Source: JBGOUV01 sp041477815 (GTDB lineage: Bacteria > Acidobacteriota > Terriglobia > Bryobacterales > JACQDG01). From it: a stretch of DNA of 25,936 bases. Below the pieces are notes generated by a model. That model was not told where the DNA came from. It ran no database searches and saw only the letters and a program-made list of their open reading frames with translations. Within the stretch, counting starts at the first letter, position 1. The number at the start of each line of letters is the position of its first letter. The stretch spans positions 1 to 25,936 of the forward strand of contig JBGOUV010000045.1 in the NCBI GenBank assembly GCA_041477815.1, in the 5' to 3' direction. The position numbers and the translations under genes were made by a program. Below, piece after piece: positions 22,527 through 25,936 of this stretch.

Positions 22527-25500
22527 ATGCAGCGTCGTTTTCTCGCGAAGGGGATGCTCCTGGCGTCGGTTTCTGTCCTCCCCGGACTGGCGCAACGCAT
22601 TTTCGGAGACATCTTAGGCAACGTGACGGATCCCAGCGGCGCCGTGGTTCGGGACGCCAAGATCAATCTCCGCAACCTGGACACGGGGCGCGCCCTGACC
22701 ACGACCACCGGAGAGGACGGCGCCTATTCCTTTGTCGAGCTGACACCGGGCCGCTACGAGGTGACGGCGGAGCAGCCGGGCTTCGAACAGAAGGTGGCTT
22801 CCAACGTCAAACTGTCCGCCGACCAGCGCGTACGCGTGGACTTCTCCATGACCGTCGGCGCCGTCTCCACGGTCGTGCAAGTGGAAGGGGGCGCTGGGGA
22901 GCTGGTACAAACCGAGACGCACGAGCTGTCGGAAGTCGTCGAGCACCGCCGCGTGCAGGAGCTTCCGGTGAACGGCAGGAGCTATCTCTCGCTGACCTTG
23001 ACGACTCCTGGTGTCATCCTGGGAGGCAGCCAGGGCCTCAAGTCCAACACCTCCACGTTCACGGTGCGAAACAATCAGAGCATCTGGGTGAGCGGGCAGC
23101 GGGAAAGCAGCGTGAACTACATCATCGATGGAATCGAAACGCGCAACAACCGCTGGGCCAATGTGAGCTTCCGGCCGTCCATTGACATGATCAACGAATT
23201 CAAAATCGAGCGGAATGCCTACGGCGGCGAGATCGGAATCGACGGAGGGACGGTGGTCAACATCACCACCAAAGCAGGCACTAACCAGTTCCACGGGTCG
23301 GTGTTTGAGTTCCTTCGCAACACGGACCTGAATGCGCGCAATTTCTTCGACCGGGATCGTGCTCCTTTCCAGGACAACGACTTCGGCGGCATCATCGGCG
23401 GTCCCATCGTCAAGAACAAGCTGTTCTTCTTCGGAAGCTATGAGGGGGACCGGCTGCGGCAAGGCCAGACCTTGCAGGGCCTGTTCCCGTCCCCGGCCCA
23501 GTTCCAGGGGAATCTGGCCGACGATTCCACCGGCACCGGGATCTTCCCGACCAGCTCCTCGATCTGCCAGGCCACTCCGAGAAAATGCAAGGACATTCTC
23601 GATCCCAACACCAGGGTTCCGTTCTCGGGCAACGTGGTGCCTGCCAGCCGGATTGCGACGTTCGCCCAAAGGTTCGCCCCGTACCTTCCCGCGGCCAACG
23701 CCCTGGAGCGCGTTCCACTGGGCATAAACCGTTTGGTGAATCCGCCGATCACGAGTTCCTGGAACCAGTGGTCGCTGCGGATCGACCACAACATCTCGAA
23801 TAAGGACAGCGTCTTTTATCGCTACATCTGGGTCAACGAGCCGTTCTTTCAGCCCGCGATCAACCCGGGCGGCGGGCTCAACGTGCCGCTGGAAGGCCGC
23901 AACTTCGTTTCGGGGTGGACCCGCAGCATCAATCCGCAAGTGGTCAACACGCTGCACGCCGGCTGGAACAAGGGGAACTGGCGGCGCACCGCCGAGTTTA
24001 TCGATCCGAACAAGGGCAGTACGACGAATTTTTCCAAGGAGCTCGGCCTGCAGAATACCTCTACCAGTCCCTTTCAGTGGTCGGTTCCCGGCGTCAGCAT
24101 GGTGGGCTTTACCTTCCTGGGGGCTTCGTTTTCCTCGCTGGGCGATACGGACCAGAACTACCAGGTCAATGACACGGTCATCTACACCCGAGGGAAACAT
24201 AACATGCGGTTCGGCGGAGAGTACCGCCGCCAAAAATACCTGGGCATTACCGCCTCGGGAGGGCCGCAGCTTACGTTCAACGGAAACTACACCGGGTCGT
24301 CCATCGGAGACTATTTGCTGGGGCTTCCCAGCCAGGCGGGGTATTCCCAAGGAGACGGGACGGGCGATTTTCGGTTGAACCTGCACGCCTACTATTTTTC
24401 CGATTCCTACAAGATTCGACCGACCCTGACCATGAATATCGGCATGGGCTGGGAATATAAGTCCCCTCCGCGCGAGATCGATAACAAGATGGCGATCTTC
24501 GACTTTTCCGCGTTGAAGTACCTGATCGGAGGGAAGGATTTCACGGGCTCGCCAATCGATGCCTTTCACAAAGGATTCAAGCCCCAGTTGGGGTTTGCCT
24601 GGCAGCCGTTCGGGCCCAGCGGACTGGTTATCCGGGCCGGATTCGGGATCTATTGGGAATCTCAGAAGGCCAATGACTACGAGGGTCTCTACTTGAACGC
24701 GCCGTTTGTCTACCCGGCCACCTATACGTCCCCCGGCGCTACGCCGACGCTGTCTACCGCTACTCTGTTTCCCCCCCTCGACTTTAATGGGCCCATACCC
24801 ATCGACGTCGAGATCCAGACGCGGTTCATGCACGAAAAGCCGCCCTACTCCCCGGAGTGGAACCTGACCATCCAGCAGAGATTCGCCAAGGATTGGATGG
24901 CCCAGGTGGCTTATGAGGGGTCCTCTTTGATTCGAGGCGGTTCCTTCAACCAGGCCAATCCCGGCGCGATCGACCCGACCGGCACGATTCCTCTGCAACA
25001 GCGCCGGCTGTATCGCCAATTCGGGAACATCAATCTGAACACCACTATGAATCACGGCTACTATCATGCCGGAACCGCGTCGCTCAAGAAGCGCTTCTCC
25101 CGCGGGCTGTCGGTGGACATGCATTACACGCTGGCCCACGCCATCGACAACGGAACGAACGAGATCAATAATTCGGACTTTCCTCTGATCGGACGGAAGC
25201 TGGAGCGGGGCCCCTCGGACGTGGATATCCGCCATCGTTACATAGCCAGCTATATCTACGAACTGCCGGTGGGGAAAGGCCGCCGCTTCCTGAACCGGGG
25301 AGGCGTTGCGGACGCGGTTCTAGGAGGCTGGCAGGTTTCCGGGATCACCACTTTCATGAGCGGGCCTCCGGACAAGGTCGTGTTGCCGGGCAACTGGCTG
25401 AACATCGGCACGCGGGTATCGGGCCGGCCGAACTGCGTCTCGGATCCCAACCAGAGCAGGTTCAGCGACAACGTGCGGAGCAACGGGCTCCTCTATTTCG

Positions 25501-25811
25501 ACACGGCGGCGTTCCGGCTTCCGCCGCTGTTCACGCCCGGCAACTGCGGCCGCAACAACTTGCGGTCTGCAGGGGTCAACAACTTTGATGTGTCCTTCCA
25601 GAAGAACAGCCGGGTTACCGAGCGCGTTTCGCTGCAAACGCGCGCCGAATTCTTCAACATCTGGAACCACGCCCAGTGGCAGATGTTCTCGGGCAGAAGC
25701 GGCGGCGGGGTCACTTTCGGCCAGCCGGGTTTTGGGAGCGCCTCCTTCGGCAGGGTGACGGCGGCGCGCGATCCTCGCATTATTCAGGTTGCGATGAAGC
25801 TTCTGTTCTGA
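22527..25811 (+). CDS. Oar-like TonB-dependent outer-membrane receptor
   Basis: This 1094-residue outer-membrane protein imports a large substrate with energy from TonB. A signal peptide (LASVSVLPGLAQ) precedes a carboxypeptidase-regulatory-like domain (GDILGNVTDPSGAVVRDAKI, then PGRYEVTAEQPGF; about 26-110). A plug domain (about 120-300) has the ELPVNGRSYLSL, VNYIIDGIETRNN and AGTNQFHGSVFEFLRN motifs, followed by a long barrel with GLSVDMHYTLAHAIDN and ending in VAMKLLF with the terminal Phe used for outer-membrane assembly. A GGAGG site (22516-22520) lies six bases before the ATG, 15 bases after the dehydrogenase. It is the last gene of the operon and the intact counterpart of the remnant at 18331. 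Imported substrate unknown; the neighbours suggest a carbohydrate or glycoside. Confidence 0.93.
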   Translation: MQRRFLAKGMLLASVSVLPGLAQRIFGDILGNVTDPSGAVVRDAKINLRNLDTGRALTTTTGEDGAYSFVELTPGRYEVTAEQPGFEQKVASNVKLSADQRVRVDFSMTVGAVSTVVQVEGGAGELVQTETHELSEVVEHRRVQELPVNGRSYLSLTLTTPGVILGGSQGLKSNTSTFTVRNNQSIWVSGQRESSVNYIIDGIETRNNRWANVSFRPSIDMINEFKIERNAYGGEIGIDGGTVVNITTKAGTNQFHGSVFEFLRNTDLNARNFFDRDRAPFQDNDFGGIIGGPIVKNKLFFFGSYEGDRLRQGQTLQGLFPSPAQFQGNLADDSTGTGIFPTSSSICQATPRKCKDILDPNTRVPFSGNVVPASRIATFAQRFAPYLPAANALERVPLGINRLVNPPITSSWNQWSLRIDHNISNKDSVFYRYIWVNEPFFQPAINPGGGLNVPLEGRNFVSGWTRSINPQVVNTLHAGWNKGNWRRTAEFIDPNKGSTTNFSKELGLQNTSTSPFQWSVPGVSMVGFTFLGASFSSLGDTDQNYQVNDTVIYTRGKHNMRFGGEYRRQKYLGITASGGPQLTFNGNYTGSSIGDYLLGLPSQAGYSQGDGTGDFRLNLHAYYFSDSYKIRPTLTMNIGMGWEYKSPPREIDNKMAIFDFSALKYLIGGKDFTGSPIDAFHKGFKPQLGFAWQPFGPSGLVIRAGFGIYWESQKANDYEGLYLNAPFVYPATYTSPGATPTLSTATLFPPLDFNGPIPIDVEIQTRFMHEKPPYSPEWNLTIQQRFAKDWMAQVAYEGSSLIRGGSFNQANPGAIDPTGTIPLQQRRLYRQFGNINLNTTMNHGYYHAGTASLKKRFSRGLSVDMHYTLAHAIDNGTNEINNSDFPLIGRKLERGPSDVDIRHRYIASYIYELPVGKGRRFLNRGGVADAVLGGWQVSGITTFMSGPPDKVVLPGNWLNIGTRVSGRPNCVSDPNQSRFSDNVRSNGLLYFDTAAFRLPPLFTPGNCGRNNLRSAGVNNFDVSFQKNSRVTERVSLQTRAEFFNIWNHAQWQMFSGRSGGGVTFGQPGFGSASFGRVTAARDPRIIQVAMKLLF

Positions 25812-25936
25812 CGGTGAGAAGGTCGCCATTGGTTTGGCGAAGAGTCCAAGTCCGTTGAGTCAAATCCCAATCCACTGTCCCCCGGTATCATGAAAGTAGG
25901 GGACGCAACTTGCAGAACGAATCCCATCCCGAAGGC
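25812..25936. other. 3' intergenic tail with an inverted repeat
   Basis: No gene is complete here. GTCCCC (25877-25882) and GGGGAC (25899-25904) form a perfect inverted repeat with a 16-base spacer containing TATCAT (25886-25891), a five-of-six match to a -10. No U-rich tract follows, so a regulatory or promoter region for a gene beyond the window is more likely than a terminator. A short frame opens at the ATG at 25890 but cannot be judged. Confidence 0.35.

Noticed and set aside
22614..25235. An 873-codon open frame antisense to the TonB receptor
   Set aside because: It lies wholly inside the receptor gene, has low-complexity Arg/Val/Gly-rich content typical of the reverse frame of GC-rich genes, no domain and no ribosome-binding site.

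Overview
The window is GC-rich bacterial DNA densely packed with exported proteins. It carries an Oar-like TonB-dependent receptor with an N-terminal carboxypeptidase-regulatory domain, several PQQ-type beta-propeller dehydrogenases, a DUF1080 protein, acetamidase/formamidase, GDSL/SGNH hydrolases and a DUF4038 (apiosidase-like) glycoside hydrolase. This mix is typical of soil Acidobacteriota of the Bryobacterales/Solibacter type. The assignment is an inference from gene content; there is no rRNA or other marker gene here.

Layout. 1-1813 (+): a 5'-truncated RND-type membrane-fusion protein and a MacB/LolD-type ABC ATPase; no permease follows. 1819-6360 (-): a two-gene unit, a very large two-module alpha/beta hydrolase with CBM9/DOMON-like N-terminal domains, then an exported acetamidase/formamidase-family protein. 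6416-8482 (+): a metallo-beta-lactamase-fold hydrolase directly abutting a GxDLY/SGNH hydrolase. 8561-10868 (-): a glucose-dehydrogenase-like PQQ enzyme followed by a RelE/ParE toxin and its short, oddly started antitoxin. 10920-11192 (-): a small basic protein with AT-hook-like repeats. 11247-12803 (+): an isochorismatase-like domain fused to two carbohydrate-associated domains.

12883-15690 (-) holds a beta-propeller protein, a cytochrome c / helix-hairpin-helix fusion and a DUF1080 protein. Across a 96-base divergent promoter region lies a paralogous propeller (15787-17331, +), followed closely by an SGNH protein that has lost its catalytic Ser and His. 18331-18875 is a deleted and frameshifted remnant of a TonB receptor. 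18893-25811 (+) is a tightly coupled operon: DUF4038 glycoside hydrolase, diheme cytochrome c, PQQ alcohol dehydrogenase with a lanthanide-type Asp pair, and an intact 1094-residue Oar-like receptor. Both cytochrome/dehydrogenase junctions use 4-base GTGA overlaps.

Working picture (inference): an outer-membrane receptor imports oligosaccharides or related plant/microbial polymers. Periplasmic esterases, glycosidases and a possible 3-keto-glycoside hydrolase cut them, and PQQ enzymes oxidise sugars or alcohols and pass electrons to the co-encoded c-type cytochromes. The most unusual items are the degenerate SGNH protein beside the head-to-head propeller pair, the cytochrome-HhH fusion, the isochorismatase fusion, and the large hydrolase whose first module lacks a nucleophile serine.
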